Source: Deinococcus depolymerans
GTDB lineage: Bacteria > Deinococcota > Deinococci > Deinococcales > Deinococcaceae
NCBI RefSeq assembly: GCF_039522025.1
Contig: NZ_BAAADB010000006.1
Coordinates: 1 to 64,000 of the forward strand
Length of the DNA stretch: 64,000 nt
Reading direction: 5' to 3'
Positions 38,687-49,847 of this stretch are shown here, piece by piece. The notes beneath the pieces are model-generated. The model made no database searches and was not told where the DNA came from. It saw nothing but the letters and a program-made list of their open reading frames with translations. The position numbers were made by a program, and so were the translations under genes. How positions within the stretch are numbered: position 1 is the stretch's first letter; every line of letters begins with the position of its first letter.

Positions 38687-39586
38687 ATGAGATCTTCCCC
38701 TGCTGCGGCCCGTCTGGACGCCCTTTCCCTGGCCGCGATCCTGGTCACGATCGTGTTCTGGGCCTCGGCGTTCGCGGGCATCCGGGCGGGACTGGATGCG
38801 TTCTCGCCGGGTCACGTGACGCTGTACCGTTTCCTGGTGGCCAGCGCGGCGCTGGGCGTGTACGCGCTGGCCGCGCGGATTCCGGTGCCGCCCGTGGCGG
38901 ACCTGGCGCGGATCGCGGCGCTGAGCTTCTCGGGCATCACGCTGTACCACGTGTGCCTGAACTACGGCGAGGTGAGCGTCCCGGCGGGCACGGCCAGCCT
39001 GATCATCGCGGCGGGGCCGGTCATCACGGCGCTGCTCGCCACGCGGTTCGGCGGGGAGCGGCTGAACGCGCTGGGGTGGGCGGGGACGCTGGTCAGCCTG
39101 GGGGGCGTGGTGCTGATCCTGCTGGGGGGCGGGCAGGACCTGAGTTTCACGCGCGGGGCGCTGCTGATCCTGGCGGCGGCAGTGTTCACGAGCGTGTACT
39201 TCGTGTTTCAGAAGCCGCTGCTGTCGCGCATGAACCCGCTGCATTTCACGGTGTGGTCCCTGATGCTGGGGACCGTGCCGATGCTGGCGTTCCTGCCGGG
39301 GTTCGGAACGGAGCTGCGCGCCGCGCCGCTGGGCGCACACCTGGCAATGGTGTACATCGGGCTGTTCCCGGCGGCGCTGGCGTACCTGACGTGGACGTTC
39401 GCGCTCGCGCGGGTGGGGGCGGGCGTGACGACCTCGTTCCTGTACGTGTCGCCGGTGTTCGCGGTGCTGATCGCGTGGGCGTGGCTGGGTGAGGTCCCGA
39501 CCCTGGTGACGCTGCTGGGCGGCCTGATCGCGGTGGCGGGCGTGGTGCTGGTGAACACGCGCGGGCGGCCGGCGGTGCGGGCGTGA
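38687..39586 (+). CDS. EamA/DMT-family permease
   Basis: This 299-residue protein has ten predicted helices formed by two EamA repeats: repeat 1 with [26 protein letters not shown], repeat 2 with [22 protein letters not shown] and the final [25 protein letters not shown]. Family members export metabolites or amino acids; the substrate is unknown. TACCCT lies 6 nt before the ATG. Its stop overlaps the GTG of the fused ABC transporter gene, so the two form an operon. Confidence 0.88.
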   Translation: MRSSPAAARLDALSLAAILVTIVFWASAFAGIRAGLDAFSPGHVTLYRFLVASAALGVYALAARIPVPPVADLARIAALSFSGITLYHVCLNYGEVSVPAGTASLIIAAGPVITALLATRFGGERLNALGWAGTLVSLGGVVLILLGGGQDLSFTRGALLILAAAVFTSVYFVFQKPLLSRMNPLHFTVWSLMLGTVPMLAFLPGFGTELRAAPLGAHLAMVYIGLFPAALAYLTWTFALARVGAGVTTSFLYVSPVFAVLIAWAWLGEVPTLVTLLGGLIAVAGVVLVNTRGRPAVRA

Positions 39587-41058
39587 GCGCCGCGCCGGAC
39601 GCGCCCCTGTCGGCGCAGGACGTGACGGTCCGGCTGGGCGGCGAGGTGATCCTCAGCGGCGTGACGCTGGATGTCCGGCGGGGCGAGTTCCTGGCGTTGA
39701 TCGGCCCGTCGGGCGGCGGCAAGAGCACGCTGCTGCGGGTGCTGGCCGGGCTGCTGAAACCCGGGTCGGGCACCGTGAGGATCGGCACGCCGCCCGCGCT
39801 GGTCTTCCAGGATTACCGGTTGCTGCCGTGGCGCAGCGCCCTGCGGAACGTGGCGTTGCCCGCCGACCTGGGGGCCGGGGGGGGCCTGCCGCCGGCCGAG
39901 GCGCTGCGGCTGGTGGGCATGGAGGAGTACGGCTCGTACTTCCCGGCGCAGCTGTCGGGCGGGATGCGGGCGCGGGTGGCGCTGGCCCGCGCACTGGCGC
40001 AGAGCGGGGACGTGCTGCTGCTGGACGAACCGTTCGCGGCGCTGGACGCGCTGGTCCGCGAGCGTTTCAACGCCGAGTTGCGGCACCTGCACGAGAAGAC
40101 CGGCCGGACGACGGTGCTGGTCACGCACTCGATCCGCGAGGCGGTGTGGCTGGCCGACCGGGTGGCGGTGCTGCGCGACGGGCGGATCGTCGAGGTGCTC
40201 GACACGCGCGGCGAGGGCCGCGTGAGCGCGTACACGGACGGGCTGGAGGCGCACCTGCGCTCGGTGCTGGGCACCGGGGATTCCACGCGGCTGCGCGCCG
40301 AGTCCCCGGAGCGGCGCAGCCTGGCGTGGCTGCTGCCGGCGCTGGCGGTGGCCCTGGCGCTGGTGGGGTGGCAGGTGGGCGCGTCGGCATTGAACCAGCC
40401 GTTCCTGCTGCCCACCCCGGCCGCGGTGTGGCAGGAGGCCGCGCGGACCGTGCCGGCGCTGGCGGCGGCGTTCTGGGTGACGGTCCGCACGGCGCTGCTG
40501 GGCACGCTGCTGGGCGCACTGGGCGGCGTGCTGATCGGGTACCCGCTGGCGAAGTGGCGCGGCCTGGAACGGTTCCTGAGTCCGTTCATCGTGGCGTCGC
40601 AGAGCACGCCGATCGTGGTGCTCGCCCCGCTGCTGGTGTCGTGGCTGGGGTTCGGGTTCCTGCCCGCCGTGGTCGTGTCGGCCCTGAGTGCGCTGTACCC
40701 GATGCTGGTGGCGACCCTGGTGGGCGTGCGCGAGCAGGAGGGCACCTTCCATGAACTGTTCAGCACGCTGCGCGCGTCGGGGTGGCAGCGGCTGACGCGG
40801 CTGGAACTGCCGGGCGCGCTGCCGGTCCTGCTGGGGGGCCTGCGGCTGGCGGCCAGTCTGGCGCTGATCGGGGCGGTCGTGTGGGAGTTCGTGGACCCCA
40901 ACCAGAAGGGCCTGGGGCTGTCGGTGCAGGTGGCGGGCGTGTACCAGAACAAGGCGGCGCAGTTCGCGGCGATCGCGCTGCTGGTCGGGTACGGGGTGCT
41001 GGTGTACGCGTTGATCACGGGCCTGGAACGCCGCGTGATGCGGCGGCGGGGTCGGTAG
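39583..41058 (+). CDS. ABC importer: ATPase fused to permease (nitrate/sulfonate/taurine type)
   Basis: This 491-residue protein has residues 1-235 as an ABC ATPase (Walker [10 protein letters not shown] at 41-49, signature LSGGM at 124-128, Walker B LLLDEP at 145-150, H-loop VTHS) and residues from about 247 as a BPD permease (EAA-like [26 protein letters not shown], then [11 protein letters not shown]). ATPase and permease are usually separate SsuB and SsuC/ThiX-like chains. The fused order is ATPase first. No periplasmic binding protein gene lies nearby, so the substrate (sulfonates, thiamine precursor or other) is open. The GTG start overlaps the EamA stop. Confidence 0.85.
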   Translation: MSAAPDAPLSAQDVTVRLGGEVILSGVTLDVRRGEFLALIGPSGGGKSTLLRVLAGLLKPGSGTVRIGTPPALVFQDYRLLPWRSALRNVALPADLGAGGGLPPAEALRLVGMEEYGSYFPAQLSGGMRARVALARALAQSGDVLLLDEPFAALDALVRERFNAELRHLHEKTGRTTVLVTHSIREAVWLADRVAVLRDGRIVEVLDTRGEGRVSAYTDGLEAHLRSVLGTGDSTRLRAESPERRSLAWLLPALAVALALVGWQVGASALNQPFLLPTPAAVWQEAARTVPALAAAFWVTVRTALLGTLLGALGGVLIGYPLAKWRGLERFLSPFIVASQSTPIVVLAPLLVSWLGFGFLPAVVVSALSALYPMLVATLVGVREQEGTFHELFSTLRASGWQRLTRLELPGALPVLLGGLRLAASLALIGAVVWEFVDPNQKGLGLSVQVAGVYQNKAAQFAAIALLVGYGVLVYALITGLERRVMRRRGR

Positions 41059-41104
41059 GCGTTCACCCGGACGGCCGGGCGCGCCGGACGCTACCCTGGG
41101 CCGC

Positions 41105-41515
41105 ATGGACAGACCGCTGGTGTGTGTGGGGGCGCTCGTGTGGGGCAAAGACGGCCGGGTGCTGCTGGTCCGGACCACCAAGTGGCGCGGCCTGTGGGGG
41201 GTGCCCGGAGGGAAGGTCGAGTGGGGCGAGACGCTGCTGGACGCCGTGACCCGTGAGTTCCGCGAGGAGGTGGGCCTGGAGTTGCGGGACGTGCTGTACG
41301 CGCAGACGCAGGAGTCGGTCCTGAACCCGGAGTTCCATAAGCCCGCGCACATGCTGCTGGTGGATTTCTTTGCCAGCACCGACGGGCACGAGGTCACGCC
41401 GAACGAGGAGATCGAGGAGTGGGCCTGGGTGCACCTGCACGCGGCGCTGGCGTACCCGCTGAACGGCGTGACGCGCACGCTGGTGGAACTGGCCCTGCAG
41501 CGGGGTGAGCAGTGA
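41105..41515 (+). CDS. Nudix hydrolase
   Basis: This 136-residue protein carries the full Nudix box [24 protein letters not shown] with the metal-binding REEV. Members hydrolyse nucleoside diphosphates linked to other groups, including damaged nucleotides; Deinococcus carries many. A C-terminal segment [19 protein letters not shown] is usual. TACCCT lies 7 nt before the ATG. Its TGA overlaps the GTG of the following SDR gene, and the pairing of Nudix with a reductase could suggest a pterin or nucleotide-sugar side pathway, but this is an inference. Confidence 0.9.
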   Translation: MDRPLVCVGALVWGKDGRVLLVRTTKWRGLWGVPGGKVEWGETLLDAVTREFREEVGLELRDVLYAQTQESVLNPEFHKPAHMLLVDFFASTDGHEVTPNEEIEEWAWVHLHAALAYPLNGVTRTLVELALQRGEQ

Positions 41516-42264
41516 CGGACCGGGACCCGGCGGGGAACGGTCCGGTGTCCCGCGGTACGGCGCTGGTGACCGGCGCGGCGCGCGGGATCGGGCGGGCGCT
41601 GGCGGTGGCGCTGGCGGCCGAGGGTTTCGATGTGGCCGTGCATTACCGCGGCAGCGAGGCAGACGCGCAGGAGACGGCGCGGTTGTGCCGCGAGCGGGGC
41701 GTGCAGGCCGCGACGCTGATGGCCGACGTGACAGACCCGGCGCAGGCGCGGGCGCTGGTGCGTTCGGCGCACGCCGCCTTCGGGGGGTCGGGGCTGGCGG
41801 TCCTCGTGAACAACGTGGGCAATTACGTGCACCGGCCCCTGCTGGACACCACGGACGAACAGTGGGCCGACATGCTGGGCAGTAACCTGACGGCCACCTT
41901 CGCCACCTGCCAGGAGGCCGCGCCGCTGCTGCGTGCGCGGGGCTGGGGCCGCATCGTGAACCTGGGGTACGCGGGGGCGGCGTCGAACGTGGCGCGGCCC
42001 GGCATCGTGCCGTACGTGATTGCCAAGGCCGGGGTGCTGCAACTGAGCCGGTCGCTGGCGGTGGTGCTGGCCGGGTCGGGCGTCAGCGTGAACGTGGTCA
42101 GTCCCGGCGTGATCGAGACCAGCGTGAGCCAGCCGGTCGCGCAGATTCCGGCGGGGCGGGCCGGGACCGTGCAGGAACTCGTGGACGCTGCCCTGGGGTT
42201 CGTGCGCGCCAGTGACTACCTGACCGGGCAGGAGCTGGAAGTGGCCGGGGGCTGGCACCTGTAG
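41512..42264 (+). CDS. Short-chain dehydrogenase/reductase
   Basis: This 250-residue SDR has the cofactor loop [20 protein letters not shown] (NNAG-type), a serine before YVIAKAGV (YxxxK: Tyr and Lys present) and the PG motif in VSPGVIETS. It is NAD(P)(H)-dependent; FolM-like or FabG-like roles are both possible, with no decisive residue seen. The GTG start overlaps the Nudix stop. A 493-bp gap follows. Confidence 0.85.
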   Translation: MTDRDPAGNGPVSRGTALVTGAARGIGRALAVALAAEGFDVAVHYRGSEADAQETARLCRERGVQAATLMADVTDPAQARALVRSAHAAFGGSGLAVLVNNVGNYVHRPLLDTTDEQWADMLGSNLTATFATCQEAAPLLRARGWGRIVNLGYAGAASNVARPGIVPYVIAKAGVLQLSRSLAVVLAGSGVSVNVVSPGVIETSVSQPVAQIPAGRAGTVQELVDAALGFVRASDYLTGQELEVAGGWHL

Positions 42265-42757
42265 ATCGGGGCGGCCGGGGGCGGGCGGTTGGCCCGGATG
42301 GGCGCGTGTCAAGCGAGGGTGCCGCACCCCCCGTGACCATGAATTCATGAGTCCCTGGCCACTGTTTTCGCTTTCGAATCCGGCCTCCGGTGCGCCCATC
42401 GACAACCGGGAGCGTTTTCTGTCGTTCCAGACGGCACCGATGACATTCTGTTCCGCTCACGACACATGAGATAAATGAGTCCTCTCTCATGTTCAGGCAG
42501 TCCAGGTACACCCGTTCGGATATACCGGACACAACTTTTGGTGTAGTGATCGGGTTTTTCCGGCCATTCCGGTTCACCCGAAGACAAATGTGACCAATTC
42601 CACACGGTTTCATGCACCGCCGCCCCACCTGTGCGTATCATCATCAAAGTTCCCACAACCACACGAAATTACTGCAGCGGCCCACGCCCCAGCGCACCGG
42701 CCCTCCCTGCACCCATTTCGCCGTGAGGTCACTCAGGAACACCCCAGGAGGTCCACC
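42265..42757. other. 493-bp intergenic region, A+T-richer than its neighbours
   Basis: The stretch from about 42340 to 42700 has clearly lower G+C than the flanking genes. No convincing open frame, RNA or repeat is seen. A possible -10 TATCAT is at 42637-42642, and the last 40 bp hold the leader and AGGAGG of the subtilase gene. It probably carries the regulatory region for the secreted proteases. Confidence 0.5.
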
Positions 42758-44296
<1,539 letters not shown>

Positions 44297-44310
44297 ACCG
44301 CGCCCACCCC

Positions 44311-44336
44311 GGACCGTCCTCCCCACGGGGCGGTCC
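44311..44336. terminator. Hairpin between the two secreted protease genes
   Basis: GGACCG and CGGTCC with an inner CCCC/GGGG pairing are followed on the plus strand by GTTTCGCT. It could act as terminator or transcript-stabilising hairpin for the subtilase, setting the ratio of the two proteases. Confidence 0.55.
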
Positions 44337-44373
44337 GTTTCGCTCGCCCGCCCCTCCCCTGACGAGGTTCCCC

Positions 44374-45225
44374 ATGTTCAAACCCCTGCACGCCGTCCTG
44401 ACCGCCGTGGGCCTGCTGGCCCTCTCTGCCTGCTCCACCCAGTCCACCCCCAGCGCCGGGGCCGCGCTGCCCGCCGAATCCCTGACCGTGACCGGCACCA
44501 CCCCCGCCTTCAGTGACCTGAGCAGCCAGATCGTGTACGGCACCGTCACCAGCGTCACCAACCGCCCCTACCAGGTCAGCGTGACCCCCAGCACCGAACT
44601 CTCGGGCGGCTGGTGCGGCGGCACCCTGATCAGCTCGACCTGGATCCTGACCGCCGCGCACTGCGTGGACGGCTACGCCGCCAGCTCCATGCGCGTGCGC
44701 GCCGGCATCAACAACCTGACCACCAGCACCGGGCAGCTGCGCACCGCCGCGCAGATCATCATGCACCCCAGCTACAACACCAGCACCTCCGCCAACGACA
44801 TCGCCCTGATCCGCGTGAGCGCCTTCACGCTGGGCAGCACCGTGCAGCCCGCCGCGCTGCCCGGCAACGCGGTCGAGGCCATCCTGGACGTGAACGGCAA
44901 GAGCGCCACCGTCAGCGGCTGGGGCAAGACCGAGACCGGCGCGTACAGCAACACCGCGCTGCGTGAAGTCACCATTCCCATCACACCCACCGGCACCGAC
45001 TGCGGCACCCGCCCCGCCAACACCATCTGCGGGAAGTACGCCAGCGGCAAGGACTCCTGCAACGGCGACAGCGGCGGCCCGCTCGCCGCGCCCTACAACG
45101 GCAAGTTCTACGTGCTGGGCGCCGTCAGCTACGGCCCGGCCGCGTGCCGCGGCTACGGCGTGTACACCCGCGTGAACGGCTTCATCAACTGGATCGCGCA
45201 GAACACCGGCATCGCCGCGCAGTAA
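44374..45225 (+). CDS. Secreted trypsin-like serine protease (S1) lipoprotein
   Basis: This 283-residue protein has a lipoprotein signal (lipobox LSAC) and an S1 chymotrypsin fold. The triad is His96 (TAAHC), Asp142 (NDIALI) and Ser233 (GDSGGP), with WCGGTLIS and SGWGKTE typical of the family. Asp227 sits six residues before the serine, the position of Asp189, predicting cleavage after Lys/Arg. Disulphide pairs appear conserved (WCGG/AAHC). It follows the subtilase by 77 bp and may share its transcript. Confidence 0.93.
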   Translation: MFKPLHAVLTAVGLLALSACSTQSTPSAGAALPAESLTVTGTTPAFSDLSSQIVYGTVTSVTNRPYQVSVTPSTELSGGWCGGTLISSTWILTAAHCVDGYAASSMRVRAGINNLTTSTGQLRTAAQIIMHPSYNTSTSANDIALIRVSAFTLGSTVQPAALPGNAVEAILDVNGKSATVSGWGKTETGAYSNTALREVTIPITPTGTDCGTRPANTICGKYASGKDSCNGDSGGPLAAPYNGKFYVLGAVSYGPAACRGYGVYTRVNGFINWIAQNTGIAAQ

Positions 45226-45239
45226 CCCGTTCCACCCAC

Positions 45240-45274
45240 AGGCGAACCGCGGCTCCCTCCCGCCCGGTTCGCCT
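45240..45274 (+). terminator. Terminator of the trypsin-like gene
   Basis: The arms AGGCGAACCG and CGGTTCGCCT with a 15-nt loop are followed by TCTGCTGC, 14 bp after the stop codon. Confidence 0.7.
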
Positions 45275-45310
45275 TCTGCTGCCGCGCCTCCATCCGCGAG
45301 AATGGAGCGC

Positions 45311-45931
45311 GTGCCCCTTCCCGCTCCGCTGACCAGCCACGCCCAGGCGACCGCGCACCTGTCCCTCGATCCCATCCTGGCCGGGGTGATCGCCCGCGTG
45401 GGCGACCTGCCGGTCCTGACCCCCACCCCCGACCCGTTCGGAACGCTGATCCGCAACGTGACCGGGCAGCAGCTGAGCGTGAAGGCCGCCGCCAGCATCC
45501 ACGCCCGCCTGACCGGCACGCTGGGCGAGGTGAGCGCCGACACCCTGCTGGCCACCAGCGGCGACACCCTGCGCGGCACCGGCCTGTCCTGGGCGAAGGT
45601 CCGCACCGTGCAGGCCATCGCGCAGGCCGCGAAGACCGGCGCGGTGAACTTCGCGCACCTGAGCGAGCAGGACGACGAGACCGTGATCCGCGAACTGCTG
45701 CCCCTGCCCGGCATCGGCCGCTGGACCGCCGAGATGTTTCTGATGTTCGCCCTGGCCCGCCCCGACGTGTTCAGCCTCGGCGACCTCGCGCTGCGCCAGG
45801 GCCTCGCGCGGCTGCACCCGGACACCCCCAGCGCCGAGGTGCTGTCCCGCTGGGCCCCGTACCGCACCCTCGCCGCCCGCTACGTCTGGGCCGACAACGC
45901 CCGCGTGAAGGGCGGCGGGGAACCGGTGTAA
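45311..45931 (+). CDS. alkA: DNA-3-methyladenine glycosylase II (AlkA family)
   Basis: This 206-residue HhH-GPD glycosylase excises alkylated bases. It shows IRNVTGQQLSVKAAASI, the helix-hairpin-helix LLPLPGIGRWTAEMFLMF and the catalytic aspartate in FSLGDLALRQG. It lacks the N-terminal domain of E. coli AlkA, as in the compact Deinococcus/archaeal forms. GTG is preferred over an ATG 9 nt earlier because GAGAAT lies 7 nt before it. It stands alone between the protease terminator and a convergent flavin reductase. Confidence 0.92.
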   Translation: MPLPAPLTSHAQATAHLSLDPILAGVIARVGDLPVLTPTPDPFGTLIRNVTGQQLSVKAAASIHARLTGTLGEVSADTLLATSGDTLRGTGLSWAKVRTVQAIAQAAKTGAVNFAHLSEQDDETVIRELLPLPGIGRWTAEMFLMFALARPDVFSLGDLALRQGLARLHPDTPSAEVLSRWAPYRTLAARYVWADNARVKGGGEPV

Positions 45932-45984
45932 GCGGCGGATGGCGTGTGCGCGGCGAACCCGCCTGCGTCAATCCCACCCACTCC

Positions 45985-46638
45985 CTACTGCCGCTTCTGC
46001 CACTCCTCGAAGGGAATGCGGTCGATGACGAAGGTGTCGCGCGTGCGGGCGTACGTGCCGCGGCCGCCCATGCGGCCGACCAGGTCCAGCGCGGCCGTGT
46101 CCACGTGGTGCCGCTCGGCGTCCTGCACGGCGTCCGAGCGCAGGGTCAGGCCCAGCACCTCGCCCAGGATGATGCGGGTGCGGCCGATGGTCAGGGTCTG
46201 CACCTCGCGGCATTCCAGCGCGGCGGGCGCGGCGGCCACACGCGGCACACGGACCTTCACGCCCGGCAGCAGGGGAATGCCGAGTGCCTCGGGTTCCGCG
46301 TGCCCGCGCGGGAAATCCGTGGCGGTGGCGTTCATGGTGACGGCCAGCGCCTCGCTGACGAGGTTCACGGTGAACTCGCCGCCCGCACCGATGTTCAGCG
46401 CGGTGTCCTTGGGTGTGCCGTCGGCGCGGTCACCCGGCGCGAACGCCACGACGGGCGGATCGCTGCCCATCAGCCCGAAGAACGAGTACGGCGCGAGGTT
46501 CACGTGCCCGTCCGCGCCCAGCGTCCCCACCCAAGCGATGGGGCGCGGTACGACGGTGGCGGTCAGCAGCTTGTAACGCGCGGCGGCGGGCAGCGCGGTC
46601 AGGTCGAAGTGTTGAACGTCCGGCGGGGCCTGGGTCAT
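45985..46638 (-). CDS. Flavin reductase-like FMN-binding protein
   Basis: This 217-residue split-barrel protein has YKLLTATVVPRPIAWVGTLGADGHVNLAPYSFFGLMGSDPPVVAFAP, the FMN-binding signature of the larger flavin reductase-like subgroup, and a C-terminal HHVDTAALDLVGRMGGRGTYART. It belongs to a different subgroup from the 172-residue flavin reductase at 20.6 kb. The electron acceptor is unknown. TACGCT lies 6 nt before the ATG. It is divergent from xseB, with overlapping promoters. Confidence 0.85.
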   Translation of the reverse strand: MTQAPPDVQHFDLTALPAAARYKLLTATVVPRPIAWVGTLGADGHVNLAPYSFFGLMGSDPPVVAFAPGDRADGTPKDTALNIGAGGEFTVNLVSEALAVTMNATATDFPRGHAEPEALGIPLLPGVKVRVPRVAAAPAALECREVQTLTIGRTRIILGEVLGLTLRSDAVQDAERHHVDTAALDLVGRMGGRGTYARTRDTFVIDRIPFEEWQKRQ

Positions 46639-46667
46639 GCCGGCAGCGTAGCGGTAGCATGGCGCCC

Positions 46668-46925
46668 ATGACTGAGCCCCAGGCCACCCCGCAGTCCACC
46701 GGCACGTACCGCGAGGCCTACGCCCGCCTGTCGCGCATCGCGGCGGAACTGGAATCCGGCGAGGCCGACCTCGACCGCGTGCTGCCGCTGCTGGAGGAAG
46801 CCCGCGAGGCCTACGCGCAGTGCCGCGCGCGCATCGAGGCGGTGCGCGCCGTCCTGGCCGGCGACTGGGCCGACGAGGACGCCGGAAACGACGCAGACGG
46901 GACTGACGCGGACGACGGGGCGTAG
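46668..46925 (+). CDS. xseB: Exodeoxyribonuclease VII small subunit
   Basis: This 85-residue protein shows the XseB coiled coil: YREAYARLSRIAAELESGEADLDRVLPLLEEAREAYAQCRARI. The tail is acidic (DADGTDADDGA). XseB assembles on XseA to form the nuclease that degrades single-stranded DNA; xseA is not adjacent. TAGCAT lies 7 nt before the ATG (leaderless). Confidence 0.9.
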   Translation: MTEPQATPQSTGTYREAYARLSRIAAELESGEADLDRVLPLLEEAREAYAQCRARIEAVRAVLAGDWADEDAGNDADGTDADDGA

Positions 46926-46943
46926 GCCATGCGTGGCAGGTGG

Positions 46944-46974
46944 GAGTGGGTCGGGGGTCATCCCCGACCCACTC
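46944..46974. terminator. Bidirectional terminator between xseB and the convergent NAD-binding gene
   Basis: Perfect 13-bp arms GAGTGGGTCGGGG and CCCCGACCCACTC have loop GTCAT, placed midway between the two stop codons. Confidence 0.75.
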
Positions 46975-46996
46975 CCCCTTCCCTGCTCCCTACTCC

Positions 46997-47650
46997 CTAC
47001 CCCCTGCTCACCCCCTGCAGGTCCGCGACGGCCTGCGCGACCGGGGTGTCCCCGGCGATCACCTCGAAGGTCTGGCGCACGCTGCGCGGGTCGTTCAGGC
47101 AGGCAAGCACCACGGCGGCCACGTCGTCGCGGGGGATCATGCCGCGCGGGGCGGGCATTCCGGCACTGACCCGGCCGGAGCCCGGCGTGTCGCTCAGGCC
47201 GCCGGGCCGCAGGACGGTCCAGTCGAGCCCGCTGGCCTGCACGTGCGCGTCCGAGACGGCCTTCACGCGCAGCACGGCGTTCAGGAAGGGCGGCATCTGG
47301 TCCGGGCGGTCCACGCCCATGGAACTGACGACCACCAGGCGGCGGGGGCCGCCACTGCCGGCGCGGCGGACGAGTTCGTCGGTCAGGGCGATCAGGGCGT
47401 CCCCGTCGATGGCGCGGTAATGGCCGCCGGCCCCGCCGCCGGCGGCCCACACGACCGCTTCTGCGCCGTCCAGGGCGTGCCTCCAGTCGCCGGTCAGGTC
47501 GCCCAGGACGGGCGCGGCGCCACGCAGGGCGAGCATGTCCGCCTGGTCCTGCGTGCGGACCAGCGCCGTCACGTGATGTCCGGCCTGCGCGGCCTGCTGC
47601 ACGACGCGGCGCCCCACGCCACCCGCCGCTCCGATGACAGTGATGTTCAT
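46997..47650 (-). CDS. NAD(P)-binding atypical SDR (NmrA/NAD-dependent epimerase-like)
   Basis: This 217-residue protein has an N-terminal dinucleotide loop ITVIGAAGGVGRRVV, VLGDLTGDW, VVWAAGGG, VVVSSMGVD and LDWTVLRPGGLSD, the pattern of SDR_a5-type proteins (BLVRB/YtfG-like). The usual YxxxK is not evident, so it may be a redox sensor or reductase. TAGGCT lies 7 nt before the ATG. Confidence 0.82.
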   Translation of the reverse strand: MNITVIGAAGGVGRRVVQQAAQAGHHVTALVRTQDQADMLALRGAAPVLGDLTGDWRHALDGAEAVVWAAGGGAGGHYRAIDGDALIALTDELVRRAGSGGPRRLVVVSSMGVDRPDQMPPFLNAVLRVKAVSDAHVQASGLDWTVLRPGGLSDTPGSGRVSAGMPAPRGMIPRDDVAAVVLACLNDPRSVRQTFEVIAGDTPVAQAVADLQGVSRG

Positions 47651-47889
47651 GCGGCCCAGCCTACGCCCGCACCCGGCGGCGGTCACTGTCGGCCCGCCCA
47701 CAGTGGGAAGCCGGGGAGCCCTTCACCCGCTCCGTTCAGGGTCGCCCGGCCACGACGGGCCCGTCCCGCGCGGCCCGCCACGCCCCCCTGCGGACGCGGC
47801 GTGGTCTGCGCGTCCGGGGCGGGCACCCGCGTGAATGGTGCGCAGGGTCGTCGGTGCAGGCCCGGCCGCAGGCGTATCCTCTGAACCTG

Positions 47890-48552
47890 ATGAGTGACGT
47901 CGCCCGCCCTGACCTGAACGGCTCCGCCTCTCCCACTCCGGCCGCCTCGCCCGCGCGGACCGCGCCGGAACCGGCCGCGCCTCACGTGCACCCGGCCGTG
48001 TACCGCTTCGTGGTGAACGTGACGTACCTGCCGGTCCTGGCGAGCGGCATGCACCTCGAGGTGCACGGGCGTGAACACGTTCCCGCGCCCGGCACGCCGC
48101 TGGTCGTGGCGGCCAATCACGTGAGCGGCCTGGACCCGTTCCTGGTGGCGCGGGCGCTGCCGCCGGGGCGGTTCCTGCAGTTCATGGCGAAGAAGGAACT
48201 GTTCGTGCCGCTGATCGGGGACGTGATCCGCGCCGGCGGGTCGTTCCCGGTGGACCGCAGCGGCAACGACCTGGGCGCGGTCCGCACGTCCCTGCGGATC
48301 CTGAAGGTGGGCGGCACGGTCGGGATCTTCCCGCAGGGCACGCGCGGCGGCGGCGAACTGCACGGCGGGGCGGCGCTGATCGCCGCCAAGGGCCGCGCGC
48401 CGATCCTGCCGGCCGGGATCAGCCGCGACGGGAAACGCTGGATCGTGCGCTTCGGCGAGCCCATCTCGCCGCGCGGCGGGATCAAGAACGTCACGGCGGA
48501 ACTGGGCGAGGCGCTCTCGGCGCTGGCCGTGCCGGTCGGCCGGGCGTACTGA
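47890..48552 (+). CDS. 1-acyl-sn-glycerol-3-phosphate acyltransferase (PlsC-like)
   Basis: This 220-residue membrane-associated acyltransferase has the catalytic NHxxxxD box (NHVSGLDPFL), the glycerophosphate-binding FPVDRS, and FPQGTRGGGE (EGTRS-like motif) followed by PAGISRDGKRW. It should form phosphatidic acid from lysophosphatidic acid. The Pro/Ala-rich N-terminus (about 35 residues) is unusual in length. TATCCT lies 9 nt before the ATG. Confidence 0.88.
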   Translation: MSDVARPDLNGSASPTPAASPARTAPEPAAPHVHPAVYRFVVNVTYLPVLASGMHLEVHGREHVPAPGTPLVVAANHVSGLDPFLVARALPPGRFLQFMAKKELFVPLIGDVIRAGGSFPVDRSGNDLGAVRTSLRILKVGGTVGIFPQGTRGGGELHGGAALIAAKGRAPILPAGISRDGKRWIVRFGEPISPRGGIKNVTAELGEALSALAVPVGRAY

Positions 48553-48574
48553 GCGGGGCCGCCGCCGTGCGCGC

Positions 48575-49702
48575 CTACCCGCTGCCAGGCAGGGCGTACG
48601 GGGCGGGCCGCCGGGCGCTCCAGAAGGTCAGCGTGCCATGAATCAGGAACAGGACCGTCAGCAGCGCGAAGATGCCGTGCGTGACGCCGTGCAGCGCGCC
48701 GAAGGCGGCCATGCACGCGGCCAGGATCAGCCATGACCAGCGGCCCCACGTGAACCCGCCGTACAGGCCGGCGATGGCGAGCGTGCTGAGCAGGATGATG
48801 CTGAACAGCGCGAATTCCGGCCCAGCGGTCAGCGCCTGCTGCTGCGAGATGTAGTAGATCAGGAACGCGAAGGTCAGGAAGCCGCCCAGCGAGATGAACG
48901 GGTCGCTCAGGGGGCGGGGGTCGCGCGTGGCGAGGCGGCGCAGGGCAGGCGGCCGGACGCGCAGCGCGTACTTCAGGATGGGCAGGTGATTGGCCCAGAA
49001 GGGATTGTCGGTGGGGGTGCGCTGCGCCACGCCGTAACGGATCTCGATGTCACCCCGTTCCTCCTGAAAGGTGCCGAACCAGCGGTCCCACATGGCGAAG
49101 GTGCCGCCGCAATTGCGGTCGCGGTACTCGGGGTTGCTGGCGTGGTGCACGCGGTGGTGCGAGGGCGTGACGAACACGTGTTCCAGCCAGCCGGATTTCT
49201 TCACGACGCGGTTGTGGTTGTAGAACTGCACGAAGTAATGCAGCGCGCCGATCAGCACGAACTGCTCGGTGGGCACGCCCAGCAGGGCCAGCGGCACGAA
49301 GAACGGCAGCGAGGTCAGCGAGGAGTACCACGAGTTGCGGATGCCCAGCGACAGGCTGAAATGCTCGCCCTCGTGGTGCACGACGTGCACGGCCCACAGC
49401 AGCGGGTATTTGTGGTGCAGTCGATGCATCCAGTAGAAGCACAGGTCCCAGGCGACCAGCGTGAAGAGCCACTGCGCCGCGACCGGCCACTGCCCGACCC
49501 AGCCGGGGCTCACGTGGCGCAGCACGTAGTCGAAACCTGCGATTTCCAGGCCCCGGCACACCCAGGTCATGATGTGCCCGGAGTTCAGGTTGAAGATCAC
49601 TTCCCGCCAGGGGATCGCCTCTTTCTCGACGAAGTGCAGGTACAGCAGTTCCGCGATGACCAGCACGAGCAGCAGCAGGATTCCCAGGAACAGGTTGATC
49701 AT
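48575..49702 (-). CDS. Sterol desaturase / fatty acid hydroxylase superfamily protein
   Basis: This 375-residue polytopic protein carries the di-iron histidine boxes HRLHH (HRLHHKYP), HVVHH (HVVHHEGEHF) and HHRVHHASN, with NHNR between. It should hydroxylate or desaturate a lipid using O2; fatty-acid or carotenoid hydroxylation are both compatible. The C-terminal about 120 residues form further membrane helices, longer than typical bacterial members (around 280). It is convergent with the acyltransferase with a 22-bp gap. Confidence 0.88.
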   Translation of the reverse strand: MINLFLGILLLLVLVIAELLYLHFVEKEAIPWREVIFNLNSGHIMTWVCRGLEIAGFDYVLRHVSPGWVGQWPVAAQWLFTLVAWDLCFYWMHRLHHKYPLLWAVHVVHHEGEHFSLSLGIRNSWYSSLTSLPFFVPLALLGVPTEQFVLIGALHYFVQFYNHNRVVKKSGWLEHVFVTPSHHRVHHASNPEYRDRNCGGTFAMWDRWFGTFQEERGDIEIRYGVAQRTPTDNPFWANHLPILKYALRVRPPALRRLATRDPRPLSDPFISLGGFLTFAFLIYYISQQQALTAGPEFALFSIILLSTLAIAGLYGGFTWGRWSWLILAACMAAFGALHGVTHGIFALLTVLFLIHGTLTFWSARRPAPYALPGSG

Positions 49703-49847
49703 GGTGGACCGTCCAGCGGTGGGGTGAATTTCAGCAGGCGGGCAGGATGTCGAAAAGGAGCGGGCGGCCTGTGATGACCGCGAGTGTACCCGCCGGGGGC
49801 CGCTGCTGGGCGTCAGGTTGGGCCGGGGGCGGCGTGCGCTATGCTGG

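Noticed and set aside
39208..42405. Long minus-strand open frame opposite the EamA, ABC, Nudix and SDR genes
   Set aside because: Low-complexity Arg/His/Gln-rich translation with no motifs; all four plus-strand genes are convincing.
42345..42662. Possible 105-residue minus-strand gene in the spacer before the subtilase
   Set aside because: No ribosome site, no recognisable domain, and composition unlike genes here.
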